A DNA stretch of 64,000 nucleotides from Pseudomonas sp. PDM05 (GTDB taxonomy: Bacteria > Pseudomonadota > Gammaproteobacteria > Pseudomonadales > Pseudomonadaceae). Where the stretch lies: positions 496,001 through 560,000 of the forward strand of contig NZ_JACVAC010000002.1 of the NCBI RefSeq assembly GCF_014851685.1. The letters are read 5' to 3'. Numbering within the stretch: position 1 is the first letter of the stretch; each line of letters opens with the position of its first letter. The position numbers and the translations under genes were made by a program. This document shows, one piece after another, positions 39,002 to 48,348 of the stretch. The notes under the pieces were generated by a model, which saw only the letters and a list, made by a program, of their open reading frames with translations, had not been told where the DNA came from and did no database searches.

Positions 39002-41137
39002 ATGAATAACAAGACTGACAAGCCTGACTGCTTGCGCAACGTTTCGCCCAATCACACGCAAAAACGTCGCTGTTGGCCCGGTCTGATCGTACTGCCTTGG
39101 CTGCTGAGCGCTTCACACAGCAGCTTCGCTGCCATCCCTCCCGAATGGAAAAACACGGCCTACGCCTACGAGGCCGAGCACAAACCGCTGCGCGAGGTAC
39201 TCGAAGACTTCGCACAGACCTTTGGTACCCAACTGCAAGTCGAAGGCCTGCTGGAAGGCATCGTCAACGGCAAGATACGCGCAAACACCCCACAATCGAT
39301 GCTCGACAGGCTGGGCGTGGAACACCGCTTCCAGTGGTATCTGTACAACAACACGCTCTATATCAGCACCTTGGACCAGCAAGAGTCGACGCGACTGGAG
39401 GTTTCCTCCGAGACCATCGCCGATCTCAAGCAGGCACTGACTGATATAGGCTTGCTCGACAGCCGGTTCGGTTGGGGCGAGTTGCCCGAGGAAGGCGTCG
39501 TACTGGTTTCCGGCCCGCGGCGGTACATCGAGCAGATCAAGCAATTCAGCAGCCAGCGTCGCTCGCCGGACGAGAAGCAAAATGTGTTGAGCTACCCGTT
39601 GAAGTTCGCTAACGCGGCGGATCGTTTGGTGGATTATCGTGGAGAGAAGCTGAAAATCCCCGGGGTGGCCAGCATTTTGCGAGGGCTGCTGGAGCCACGT
39701 CCCTCGTCGGCTATCTCAGACATGAACTCACGTCCCGCGGCTACCCAGCCCTCCCCTTTGGTGCCGAATGTTCCGCGCCTGGGAAACCCGCTGCTAGGCC
39801 AGATGCTCGGCACCAACACCGGGCAACTGGAAACGGGCGCGACACTGACCCCACGCGCTCCTGCGAGCAGCAGCCGCATCCGCGTCGAAGCCGATGTGCG
39901 CAACAACGCTGTGCTGATCTACGACTTACCCGAGCGCCAGGTCATGTACCGCGAGTTGATCACCCAACTCGACGTCGCACGCAAGCTGGTGGAAATCGAT
40001 GCCATTATCCTCGACATCGAGCGCACGCAACTGCGTGAGTTCGGGGTCAACTGGGGCTTCCAGAACAGCCGCTTCAGCGCGGGCTTCACGAATTTCGCAC
40101 CCGGCACCACTTCCCAGCTATCAATTGAAAACCGCGATCGCTTCTACGCCGACATCCGCGCGCTGGAGGCCAAGGGGCTGGCAACCATGGTCTCCAACCC
40201 TTCTGTACTGACTCTGGAAAACCAGCCTGCGGTCATCGACTTCAACCGCACCCAGTACCTCACGCCCGGCCGCGACAACGTAACGATCATGCCGATCGTC
40301 GTTGGCACCAGCTTTCGTGTCATACCGCGGGTCATCACCAGCCGCGGCAGCCATCAAGTGCATTTGGCGATCGATATCGAGGACGGTAATTTCGGTGCGC
40401 CCAATCCCGTGAACGGCAACCCCAATACCAGCCAGGGCAAGGTCAGCACCCAGGCGGTCATGGCGGAAAAACGCTCCTTGGTGGTCGGTGGCTTCCATGT
40501 CACCGAAAGCACAGACAAGCAAAACAAGGTCCCGCTGCTGGGGGATATTCCACTGCTGGGCAAGGCGCTGTTCTCCTCAACCGAACGGCAGAACAACCGG
40601 CGTGAACGCCTGTTCATCCTGACCCCACGGGTGATCGGCGACCAGTCCGACCCGTCGCGCTACCTGCCGCAGGCCGACCAGGCAGAACTGCAGACCGCCC
40701 TTGCGCCGCTGGCCAGGCGCACGGCCCCTCACGCGCCGGTGATCAAGCGCAGCGACATTATCAACACCATGGCGCGCCTGGTCAGTGGCGAAGTGCCCAA
40801 GACGTTCAAGGCGGCCCCCATGCCACTGAGCCTGAACACCTTGTGCGATACCCGAAAATTACTTGAGCTAAACACCGAACGCAGCCAGTGGTATGCCGGC
40901 CCGGAATACAACGTGGCCGTCGTGGTGCTGCGCAACACGTTCAACCGCAATGTGCGCATCGATGAGAAGGAGTGCAGCAATTCGCACACCCTGGCCGTCA
41001 GCGTCTGGCCACGTGCGTGGCTCAAGCCGGGTGAAGAAGCCGAGGTGTTTATCGCCATGCGCCCGGTGGTCAAGGATGAACATCTCGGTGTACCTCGCCC
41101 CTCATTGATCAGCCCAGCCCAGAAGGCCAAACCATGA
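39002..41137 (+). CDS. hrcC: type III outer-membrane secretin HrcC
   Basis: 711-residue secretin that forms the outer-membrane ring. A long N-region precedes the signal peptide, which ends about residue 45 (SSFAAIPPEW). Periplasmic N-domains follow, then the secretin core with VEIDAIILDIERTQLREFGVNWGF and VPLLGDIPLLGKALFSS, and the C-terminal tail. The ATG at 39002 is chosen; the open frame starts earlier at 38909 without family sequence. It overlaps hrpT by 4 nt. Confidence 0.93.
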   Translation: MNNKTDKPDCLRNVSPNHTQKRRCWPGLIVLPWLLSASHSSFAAIPPEWKNTAYAYEAEHKPLREVLEDFAQTFGTQLQVEGLLEGIVNGKIRANTPQSMLDRLGVEHRFQWYLYNNTLYISTLDQQESTRLEVSSETIADLKQALTDIGLLDSRFGWGELPEEGVVLVSGPRRYIEQIKQFSSQRRSPDEKQNVLSYPLKFANAADRLVDYRGEKLKIPGVASILRGLLEPRPSSAISDMNSRPAATQPSPLVPNVPRLGNPLLGQMLGTNTGQLETGATLTPRAPASSSRIRVEADVRNNAVLIYDLPERQVMYRELITQLDVARKLVEIDAIILDIERTQLREFGVNWGFQNSRFSAGFTNFAPGTTSQLSIENRDRFYADIRALEAKGLATMVSNPSVLTLENQPAVIDFNRTQYLTPGRDNVTIMPIVVGTSFRVIPRVITSRGSHQVHLAIDIEDGNFGAPNPVNGNPNTSQGKVSTQAVMAEKRSLVVGGFHVTESTDKQNKVPLLGDIPLLGKALFSSTERQNNRRERLFILTPRVIGDQSDPSRYLPQADQAELQTALAPLARRTAPHAPVIKRSDIINTMARLVSGEVPKTFKAAPMPLSLNTLCDTRKLLELNTERSQWYAGPEYNVAVVVLRNTFNRNVRIDEKECSNSHTLAVSVWPRAWLKPGEEAEVFIAMRPVVKDEHLGVPRPSLISPAQKAKP

Positions 41138-41337
41138 AGCACAAAATGTTATACGCCTCCCTGATCGGCGCGGTGTTGCTTGTCGCCGGTTGCACCCCAA
41201 CCTGCAAGGGCGACTCCTGCTCTCGCCCGCAATCGTCTCCGAACAAGCTGATCATCTGGTGGCCACCGCAGATGCGCGCCGAACCCGGCCCGGCGGGAGA
41301 ACGTGCGGACTATCAAACGGTGTCGCTGGAGCGATGA
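41134..41337 (+). CDS. hrpT: type III lipoprotein HrpT (secretin pilotin-like)
   Basis: 67-residue lipoprotein with lipobox VAGC (C20) followed by TPTCKGDSCSRPQSSP. It is in the hrpT place directly after hrcC, with a 4-nt overlap. HrpT is thought to help the secretin reach or assemble in the outer membrane. No hrpV gene follows, unlike in P. syringae. Confidence 0.82.
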   Translation: MKHKMLYASLIGAVLLVAGCTPTCKGDSCSRPQSSPNKLIIWWPPQMRAEPGPAGERADYQTVSLER

Positions 41338-41359
41338 CTGCCCCCGAGCTGCCTGCTGC

Positions 41360-42457
41360 TCAACGCTGTTCAAGCTCAGGCAGCTCGAGGGTTTCACGCT
41401 TGGCTTCATCATCCAGCTCACGCAACGTGCGATAGATGATGGCTACGGCCTGCAAGGTTTCCCGAGGGATGCTGGCCCCCAGCTGTTGGGGGTAGAGGGT
41501 GCGGGCCAGCCAGACACACTGAATCACCGGAACCTCTGCGGCCTTCGCCCGCGCGATCAACTGGCGAGCATCGGCGTCCGTGCCTTTGTCCACCAATAGA
41601 GGCAGCGGGGTTTTTCCAGGGCGGTAATACAAGGCCACGGCAAAGTGTGTCGGGTTGACCACCAGCATGTCGGCCTCCTCCAGCTTGGGCAGCTTGACCT
41701 TGGGCTCCTCCTGGGCCAACTGGAAGGCGAGCGAGCGCCGTTGCCCTTTCACGTGGGGGTCGCCTTCCATGTCCTTGTATTCCTTGAGTACCTCCACCTG
41801 GGTCATGCGCATGCGCTTGGCAAAAAAGTGTTTTTGCATGGAAAAATCGATCAGCGCCAACACCAGCAGCAACCCCAGACAAGCGTGCAGCAAGTGGCGG
41901 AACAACGTGATCAATGCGAGGAGGTAACTTTGCAGGTCGCTATTGGCCAGGTTAATCAATGCACCCAGCGACGGCATGATCACCACGTACAACACCAGGC
42001 CCAGCAGCAACGCTTTGGCGATACTCAACAACAGGTTGATCAACGACTGTGCGGAGAACATCTGCTTGAGTTGATTGAGCGGATTGAGGCGCTTGAAATC
42101 GAGTTTCAGGACCTCTGGTGCAAACAGTAATCCGATTTGCATCCAACTGCTGATCAGCTTCATCGCAATCGCCACCCCGGCCATCAACAGGGCGAACGAA
42201 AAAAACAGCGCCAGCCCCTCGAACAACACTTCTTCCAGTGCTCGCATAAAGGGTTGGTTCATGCGCGATATCGGCAGCACTATCAACTGCTGGAAACGTT
42301 GCATGCTGGTCTCGGCCGTCATCAGCGCGATCTCGCTGATGGCCGTCAACACCAGCAACTTGCCCACATCCTGGCTTTGGGAGACCTGGCCTTTCTTACG
42401 CTGGTCCCGCAGTTTTTTGGCCGACGCGGGGTGCTTCTTTTCGCCTGAGTCACTCAT
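41360..42457 (-). CDS. hrcU: type III export switch protein HrcU
   Basis: 365-residue inner-membrane export component (FlhB/SctU family). Four membrane helices lie in residues 30-205; the cytoplasmic domain carries the self-cleavage site NPTH at 268-271 (LVVNPTHFAVALYY). Cleavage changes substrate choice from early to late. Last gene of the operon; it overlaps hrcT by 4 nt and converges with hrpT. Confidence 0.95.
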   Translation of the reverse strand: MSDSGEKKHPASAKKLRDQRKKGQVSQSQDVGKLLVLTAISEIALMTAETSMQRFQQLIVLPISRMNQPFMRALEEVLFEGLALFFSFALLMAGVAIAMKLISSWMQIGLLFAPEVLKLDFKRLNPLNQLKQMFSAQSLINLLLSIAKALLLGLVLYVVIMPSLGALINLANSDLQSYLLALITLFRHLLHACLGLLLVLALIDFSMQKHFFAKRMRMTQVEVLKEYKDMEGDPHVKGQRRSLAFQLAQEEPKVKLPKLEEADMLVVNPTHFAVALYYRPGKTPLPLLVDKGTDADARQLIARAKAAEVPVIQCVWLARTLYPQQLGASIPRETLQAVAIIYRTLRELDDEAKRETLELPELEQR

Positions 42458-43242
42458 GCTGAACCGACCTTGAACAGCAGCGCCAGTGAATGCTTGAGAT
42501 CACCGAGCAGGCCCATGCGACCGACAATCAAGTCCTGTAACAACGCAAAATACAACAGCAGAATGCCGAGCCCCGCGAGGCATTTGAGCGGCGGCGCCAG
42601 CGTGCTCACCTGCAACTGCTGACTGTAAACCCCCAGCAACGCAATACCGAATTCCAGCAACAACAGCACCGCAATGAAGGGCGCGGCGTAGAGCATCATG
42701 TGCATGAAGGTGTCGCCGAGCAGATCCACAAACACCCCCATCCCGTTGGCCGACGGCAACGGGAACCAGACCGTGGGCGGCCATATCCGGTAACTGTCCC
42801 AGATCACCTGGGTCAGTGCCCCCAAGCCGACGCTGACCATCAACAGAAATATCGCCAGTTGCTTGAACATGTGCCCGCAGGGTGTCGCGTCCGGCCCCAG
42901 CGACGGGTTGAGCTGGCCACCGGCCAGGGCGCCGCGCTGGTTGTCCAGCAACGCCCCCACCGACTCGAACATCCAGAACGGCATCGACAGCAACACCCCC
43001 AGCACAAGCCCGAGGATGACCTCCTTGAGGACCAACCCGCCAAGCATCAGCATCGAATAGTCCTGACCCGCCAACAGCGCATGGATGCCCGGTGCCGGCA
43101 GCAAGGCCAGCACCATCACGATGGCATGCCGGGGCATACCGCGAATATGTTGAAAACAGAATGCCGCCACCAATATGGCGCACGGATAGATCCGCGCCAT
43201 GGCGATGATCAGGCTCGGTAGATACTCCACATACGGCAGCAC
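42454..43242 (-). CDS. hrcT: type III export protein HrcT
   Basis: 262-residue polytopic membrane protein of the SctT/FliR family, part of the export gate. It has about six hydrophobic helices, including LMLGGLVLKEVILGLVLGVLL (split over about 84-104). GTG start, 10 bp after hrcS. The frame is uninterrupted. Confidence 0.93.
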   Translation of the reverse strand: MLPYVEYLPSLIIAMARIYPCAILVAAFCFQHIRGMPRHAIVMVLALLPAPGIHALLAGQDYSMLMLGGLVLKEVILGLVLGVLLSMPFWMFESVGALLDNQRGALAGGQLNPSLGPDATPCGHMFKQLAIFLLMVSVGLGALTQVIWDSYRIWPPTVWFPLPSANGMGVFVDLLGDTFMHMMLYAAPFIAVLLLLEFGIALLGVYSQQLQVSTLAPPLKCLAGLGILLLYFALLQDLIVGRMGLLGDLKHSLALLFKVGSA

Positions 43243-43252
43243 AGGCCAGGCC

Positions 43253-43516
43253 TCAGTTCAGGGCCGAACGGCCGATCATTTCAAAGGTCAGGTTGATCAA
43301 CTGGATCAACTCAACACCGATCCAGCGGCCGGTAAGGATCAGCGTGATCCCCACCGCCACCAGCTTGATGCCAAAGGGCAGCGTCTGATCCTGAACCTGC
43401 ATCAGCGCCTGCACCAGCGAGGTCATCACCCCTACCACCACGGCCACGATCAACGGCGGCGCCGACAACACCACCACCAGCAACATGCCCTGCTTGAACA
43501 GCACGATAGGTTCCAT
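43253..43516 (-). CDS. hrcS: type III export protein HrcS
   Basis: 87-residue SctS/FliQ-family protein with two membrane helices (LLVVVLSAPPLIVAVVVGV and VAVGITLILTGRWIGVELI) and the central SLVQALMQVQDQTLPFGIK loop. It begins 7 bp after hrcR. Full length. Confidence 0.95.
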   Translation of the reverse strand: MEPIVLFKQGMLLVVVLSAPPLIVAVVVGVMTSLVQALMQVQDQTLPFGIKLVAVGITLILTGRWIGVELIQLINLTFEMIGRSALN

Positions 43517-43523
43517 AAGCGAC

Positions 43524-44177
43524 TCAGAGATAGGAAAGGAACAGGCTGTCGAGCAACCGTGACCAGCCGGAGACCAGCACGAACAGGAGCAATTTGAGCG
43601 GTAGGGAGATGGTCATCGGCGAGACCATCTGCATGCCCAGCGCCAAGAGCAGGTTGGAGACGATCAGGTCGATCACGATAAACGGGATGTAGATCAGAAA
43701 GCCGATCTCGAACCCGGCCTGCAACTGCGACAACACAAACGCCGGGACCAGCAGGATCAGGTCCTCACGCTGGACCTCCCGGGCCATTTCGGCAGGCCAC
43801 AGGCGCGCCGTATTTTCCAGCAGATGGGTCAGCACATCCGGGTTAACATTGCGCAGCATGAATGTACGCAGCGGTTGGATGGCCTCCCGGCCGGTCTGCT
43901 GCATGCTTTGCACACTGCTGAGGTCCAGCGGCGAAACCTTGACCACCTCCGCTATCTGGTAGCCGACAGGCGCCATGATAAACAGCGTCGCCGCCAGTGC
44001 GATGCCGTTGATGGCCATGCTCGGCGGCACCTGCTGCACGCCGATGGCGTTGCGGGTAATCATCAGCACGATCACGATCTTGAGAAACGCCGTGCACACG
44101 ATCAGCAGCATGGGCATCAATGACAACGCGCCCAGAAACAGCGCCAGAACGAGAGGATCGATTCCTTGCAAGCTCAT
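43524..44177 (-). CDS. hrcR: type III export protein HrcR
   Basis: 217-residue SctR/FliP-family gate protein. The typical [29 protein letters not shown] block is at 25-55, with [32 protein letters not shown] near 155-185. It overlaps hrcQ by 4 nt (ATGA). Confidence 0.96.
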   Translation of the reverse strand: MSLQGIDPLVLALFLGALSLMPMLLIVCTAFLKIVIVLMITRNAIGVQQVPPSMAINGIALAATLFIMAPVGYQIAEVVKVSPLDLSSVQSMQQTGREAIQPLRTFMLRNVNPDVLTHLLENTARLWPAEMAREVQREDLILLVPAFVLSQLQAGFEIGFLIYIPFIVIDLIVSNLLLALGMQMVSPMTISLPLKLLLFVLVSGWSRLLDSLFLSYL

Positions 44178-45184
44178 CGGGAAAAATTCACACGAGACAT
44201 CTGCAACCCGAGGCGCCCGTCCACCTCCACCAACTGCCCGAGGCCAATGGCTCTGTCACCGTAGTAGAGACCGGCCATGCCCGGTGCAAAACCACTGATG
44301 CCCAGCACCGAACCTGGCGCAAGGTTGCGCAGTTCGCCGAGGGTGAGATTCAGCGTTCCACAACGCACATTCAACGCCATGCTCAACTCATCGAATGGCT
44401 CGTGGCCAAATACATCCACCACGGGTTCATCCGCTTCAGGCCCGGCCACGCCAGGTACTGCAAAGTCCTCATCCACACCCACGTCCTCGATAGAAGTAAC
44501 AGTAAGCCGCAACGGCCCGGCGTCATCGTCAATGCAACCGCGCAGTTGCTGCCTGCCGACCTGCAGATGGCCGGGCCCCTGCGCTTGAAAAAATGCTTGT
44601 TCGAACACCAGCACATCGCCGGCCTGCAGGCCGCGCACCTGTGCAAAGGGCAGTTGCACACGTCCGACGGTCACGGCGATCGCCAGTTGAAACGCTGCCG
44701 GCAGCGGTGCCGCAATGCCCCGCCAGGGGCCGGCCGCGCACAACGAGAGGAAACTCTGTGGCGTCAGCCACATATAGGCATCCACACGGGAGGCTCCCAA
44801 TGTCACCACCAGACGACAGCCAAAGCCCTCAGGGCGGGCGGACTCGCTCAAGCGAACGTCGCCCAGCAGCCTGCTGATCTGCGGGCTCAAGTGATGTTGG
44901 AACAAGGCCCAGAACCACGAATCCGGGTCATTGCCGGACGGGGCCAACGTCACCGGGCACTCGCCCAGCAGGCTGAGTACCGGCCCCGGCTGGGCGAATG
45001 CCAGTACCCCGCAAACCGTTTCAAAACACAGCGATGGGGCACTGACGGGCGCAGGCCCAGGCTCCATCCGCAGCTCACCACGGGCTCCGGCCACCTCGAA
45101 TGGCAAGCTCAAGCCACGCCCCAGTCGGCGTCGCGCGGCAACGGTGTCCCCCGGGATCTGCGGCAGCACCAGACGCGAGAGCAT
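44174..45184 (-). CDS. hrcQ: type III C-ring protein HrcQ, single-gene form
   Basis: 336-residue SctQ protein of the cytoplasmic sorting platform. The N-terminal part (1-200) corresponds to HrcQa and the C-terminal SPOA domain (about 255-335, [27 protein letters not shown]) to HrcQb. In P. syringae these are two genes; here one frame covers both, with no stop or internal start seen at the junction. It starts one base into the hrpP stop (TGATG); an overlapping GTG at 45187 is a second possible start. Confidence 0.9.
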   Translation of the reverse strand: MLSRLVLPQIPGDTVAARRRLGRGLSLPFEVAGARGELRMEPGPAPVSAPSLCFETVCGVLAFAQPGPVLSLLGECPVTLAPSGNDPDSWFWALFQHHLSPQISRLLGDVRLSESARPEGFGCRLVVTLGASRVDAYMWLTPQSFLSLCAAGPWRGIAAPLPAAFQLAIAVTVGRVQLPFAQVRGLQAGDVLVFEQAFFQAQGPGHLQVGRQQLRGCIDDDAGPLRLTVTSIEDVGVDEDFAVPGVAGPEADEPVVDVFGHEPFDELSMALNVRCGTLNLTLGELRNLAPGSVLGISGFAPGMAGLYYGDRAIGLGQLVEVDGRLGLQMSRVNFSR

Positions 45185-45642
45185 CACGCCGGGCGAGCAT
45201 CAGGCAAATGCAGGCTGACCGGCGAGCCCAGTGCCCCCGCCATACGCTCCTGGCACTGTTGCCGCACGCCGCAGAGCCAGCGCGACGTCGCCTCATGCTC
45301 TGCCTCCAATTCAATGCCCCAGACGTTCTGCTCTCGCCGCACGCTGGCGTTGATCCGCCCCAGGCGCGGCATGTACAACGTCGCCTGCAACGGCCATTGC
45401 GCCGCACCCAACACCTGGGGTGCCAGTTGCTCGGCAAGCGCGTCGATCATTGCGACAGCGGCCGGCATCCCCGTGCCCGACCGGGCAGCGCCATACCCTG
45501 TGTGCGCAGCGTCATCACCAAACAACTGGGCAAATAACCGTCCTTGCTCCCAAGGCACCACACCAGCCATTGCCTGGTCGCGGTCCTCGCGCGATTCACG
45601 CGGCCGTGGACGTTCGTATGGCTTGCTTGAAACCTGGGTCAT
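45184..45642 (-). CDS. hrpP: type III needle-length/specificity protein HrpP
   Basis: 152-residue protein of the SctP group between hrpO and hrcQ. The first third is Pro/Arg/Glu-rich and flexible; the C-terminal part (about 70-145) is the globular domain that meets HrcU to switch substrates. The ATG at 45642 has CAGGAG 7 nt upstream; the frame extends to 45702 without need. Confidence 0.82.
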   Translation of the reverse strand: MTQVSSKPYERPRPRESREDRDQAMAGVVPWEQGRLFAQLFGDDAAHTGYGAARSGTGMPAAVAMIDALAEQLAPQVLGAAQWPLQATLYMPRLGRINASVRREQNVWGIELEAEHEATSRWLCGVRQQCQERMAGALGSPVSLHLPDARPA

Positions 45643-46067
45643 ATCGGCTCCTGAGCCAACAAATTGGATAATTCCTGAAGTTTTTCCACCTGGCGCAGGC
45701 ACGCGGTGACCTGCTTCTGGGCGGCACTGACGTGGATTTGTTTTTCTTCCTGCTGTCCCTGCAACGCGTACAGTTGCCCCTGCTCGTGACGGGTGCTGGC
45801 GCTCAGGGCCTGCTCTTGTACGGCCCAGGATTTCAGCGCCTGAAAACTCAGCACCTGGCCCTGATGCCGGCCGAGCAGCTCGGCACTTCGCTGAGCCTCC
45901 TCCTGCCGGGTCTGCTCGAGACGTTCCTCGGCCTGGCGGATATGCACAAGCAGAGTCTGCTGGGCACGTTTTGCCTCACTCAGGGCACGCTCGGCACGGT
46001 CTGCCCGGTGCCGACGCAGGCGACGCAGGGTCTCGATCTCACCCAGCAATCCGTTAGAAAGGGACAT
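45639..46067 (-). CDS. hrpO: type III stalk protein HrpO (SctO)
   Basis: 142-residue coiled-coil protein (Gln, Glu, Arg and Leu-rich over nearly its whole length), as in YscO/FliJ stalk proteins that sit in the HrcN ATPase ring. It overlaps hrcN by 14 nt and hrpP by 4 nt. Confidence 0.88.
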   Translation of the reverse strand: MSLSNGLLGEIETLRRLRRHRADRAERALSEAKRAQQTLLVHIRQAEERLEQTRQEEAQRSAELLGRHQGQVLSFQALKSWAVQEQALSASTRHEQGQLYALQGQQEEKQIHVSAAQKQVTACLRQVEKLQELSNLLAQEPI

Positions 46068-47412
46068 GGCCGGTCAGCTCCTTAAGTTGTTCCAGCGTGG
46101 TCATCATCGGTGTGGGTTCGCGCAGATCCTGGCGCAGAAAACTGTCGACCGCCTGGCGACTGTCCACCGCCAGGTCGGTGAGAATGTCGCTGCCGGCCTG
46201 GTACTCTCCCAGCTTGAGCATCAACTCGATCTGCTGATACGCCGACAACAGGCGCCGCAACGCCGTGCCGGCGCGAATATCCTCGGGGTCGGCGACGTTG
46301 CTCAAGATCCGTGAAAGGCTGGCCAGCACATCCACCGCCGGGTAGTGCCCGCGCTCAGCGAGTTTGCGCGACAGCACGATGTGGCCATCAAGCAGCGAGC
46401 GAACCTCGTCTGCCACCGGATCACTCATCGAGTCCTGTTCGATCAGCACCGTATAGATCGCGGTAATCACGCCCTCGTTTGTCAGCCCGGCGCGCTCGAC
46501 CAGGCGCGGCAACAGGCTGTAGACCGAAGGCGGCAAGCCGCCGCGGCCCAACGGCTCGCCGGCGGCCAGGCCGATTTCACGCTGGGCCCTGGCAAAACGC
46601 GTCAGCGAGTCGATCAGCAACAGCACCCGCTGGCCCTTGCTGCGGAAACCTTCGGCCAATGCCGTCGCCGTGAATGCCGCACGGGCACGTTCCATGCTGG
46701 AGCGGTCCGAAGTGGCACACACCAGCACCGCCTTGGCGCGCAACTGCTCATCCAGTTCATGATCGAGGAACTCGCGCAGTTCCCGGCCCCGCTCGCCGAT
46801 CAGGCCGAACACAATCACATCGCACTCCACGTTCCGCGCGATCTCGGCCAGCAGCGTGGTCTTGCCGCAACCGGCCCCGGCGAACAAGCCGACGCGCTGC
46901 CCCTCGCCCAGGGTCAACAGGCCATCGATGGAGCGCACGCCGGTGGCCAGCGCCCGGTTGATGCGCGGCCGCTCCGTAGGTAGCGGTGCCTCGCACAATA
47001 CGGCGCTGGTGTCCGGGCTATCGGACTCGACAAAAGCACTCGGCCCTTCCCCTGCGATCGGGCGTCCGAAGCCGTCCAGCACCTGGCCCAGCAACGCCTC
47101 GCTGACCTGCACCCGATGCGACACCCCGAGGCGCTCCACGCTGGCGCCCACGCGCACGCCTTCCAGGTTGCCCAATGCACTGAGCACCGCATCCTGCTGA
47201 TCGAAACCGATGATTTCGGCCAGCATGTAATCGCCGGCCTTTTTTTCCACCTGGCACAGGTCGCCGATGCATGAATGGGGCAACCGGCATTGCAGCAACA
47301 TGCCATTGACGCGTTGAATACGACCCCGCATCGTCACCGGCGCAAAGCCGGCCAGCGCTTGTGCCTGGCGCTGCTGCCAGGCGTCCAGCCGCGCTTGCAG
47401 ATCCGCACTCAC
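46054..47412 (-). CDS. hrcN: type III ATPase HrcN
   Basis: 452-residue ATPase that unfolds and feeds substrates (SctN/FliI). Walker A is AGAGCGKT (178-185). The DCCC-like GLIGERGREL block, the RFARAQREIGLAAGEP segment and the SVYSLLPRLVERAG motif are all present. The GTG at 47412 overlaps the hrpQ stop by 4 nt and is preferred to the TTG one codon upstream. Confidence 0.96.
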   Translation of the reverse strand: MSADLQARLDAWQQRQAQALAGFAPVTMRGRIQRVNGMLLQCRLPHSCIGDLCQVEKKAGDYMLAEIIGFDQQDAVLSALGNLEGVRVGASVERLGVSHRVQVSEALLGQVLDGFGRPIAGEGPSAFVESDSPDTSAVLCEAPLPTERPRINRALATGVRSIDGLLTLGEGQRVGLFAGAGCGKTTLLAEIARNVECDVIVFGLIGERGRELREFLDHELDEQLRAKAVLVCATSDRSSMERARAAFTATALAEGFRSKGQRVLLLIDSLTRFARAQREIGLAAGEPLGRGGLPPSVYSLLPRLVERAGLTNEGVITAIYTVLIEQDSMSDPVADEVRSLLDGHIVLSRKLAERGHYPAVDVLASLSRILSNVADPEDIRAGTALRRLLSAYQQIELMLKLGEYQAGSDILTDLAVDSRQAVDSFLRQDLREPTPMMTTLEQLKELTGHVPF

Positions 47413-48314
47413 CAACGCACCTCGTAACGCTGCGCGCCATCGAACACCACCTTGTTGTTATCGATCAAGACCAGGCGCAGGCCTTCCACTTCATCACCGA
47501 CAAACAGCCGGCTACCCTCCTCCAGCACCACATGACCGTTCGACCCGCCGACGATCTGCACAATCTTGAATGGCAACGAGTTATCGTGCAGGCGCACGCG
47601 GCTGATCACGGGCACGCTGCTGTCGAACATCTCGCCGTAGCGATCGAGCATGCGCGTCACCAGGTCCATGTCCTCCTGTGACACATCCCCGCTGAGCGCG
47701 ACCTGGTCATTGATCACTTGCACGGTGACCCGCTGGCCCAGTTCGCGCTCGTTGAGCATCTTCAGCAACTGCTTGCGCACGTCGAACGGCGAAGCGAGTT
47801 CGTCCTTCTGCACCGCGGGCGGCATCAAGGAGGCTTGAGCGTCTTTCTCTCCCGTGGAGACCAGGCCCACGAGCATAATGATGACTGCCCCCACCAGCGC
47901 CAGGCTGATCAAGCGCTTTTGCTGCACGTTTGAGATGGCGGATAACTTCAGCCCCCGCGCCGGTTCAACCGGCAGTGGCGCAGGTTCAACCGGCACCGCA
48001 GAGGACGCGCCAGGCCAGGGCTGATCAGCCAGGCTGACACACAATCGAGTGGAGCCCACCGAAAACGGCACTCCCAGCGCAAGGCTCGTGATCTGCGCCA
48101 GCACCTGCCCATCGTGCCCGTGCAGCAACCCCGCCTCGGCCTGCACCGACCAGTTCTGACCGGTCAGCCGCAACCGTGCGTGGTGCTCGGCAACCCCCGG
48201 GTCATCGAGTACCAGATCGGCGTCCGCGTGAGCACCGATGCTCCATTGTTCACCAAACAACGGCAGTGCCGCCCCTTGATGCAAACCGTCCAGGACACGC
48301 AGTTCGAACATCAT
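47409..48314 (-). CDS. hrpQ: type III inner-ring protein HrpQ (SctD)
   Basis: 301-residue inner-membrane ring component. The N-terminal cytoplasmic FHA-like domain (1-97: GEQWSIGAHADADLVLDD...AEHHARL) binds the sorting platform; a single membrane helix lies at 134-153; the rest is periplasmic with BON-like ring repeats. Two adjacent ATGs begin the gene. It lies 34 bp after hrcV. Confidence 0.88.
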   Translation of the reverse strand: MMFELRVLDGLHQGAALPLFGEQWSIGAHADADLVLDDPGVAEHHARLRLTGQNWSVQAEAGLLHGHDGQVLAQITSLALGVPFSVGSTRLCVSLADQPWPGASSAVPVEPAPLPVEPARGLKLSAISNVQQKRLISLALVGAVIIMLVGLVSTGEKDAQASLMPPAVQKDELASPFDVRKQLLKMLNERELGQRVTVQVINDQVALSGDVSQEDMDLVTRMLDRYGEMFDSSVPVISRVRLHDNSLPFKIVQIVGGSNGHVVLEEGSRLFVGDEVEGLRLVLIDNNKVVFDGAQRYEVRW

Positions 48315-48348
48315 CGAGCGCCTCTCTCTGCCCGTAGCAACAGCCTGT

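Noticed and set aside
44120..45709. 529-codon open frame on the plus strand
   Set aside because: Antisense to hrcQ and hrpP, with shadow-like composition.
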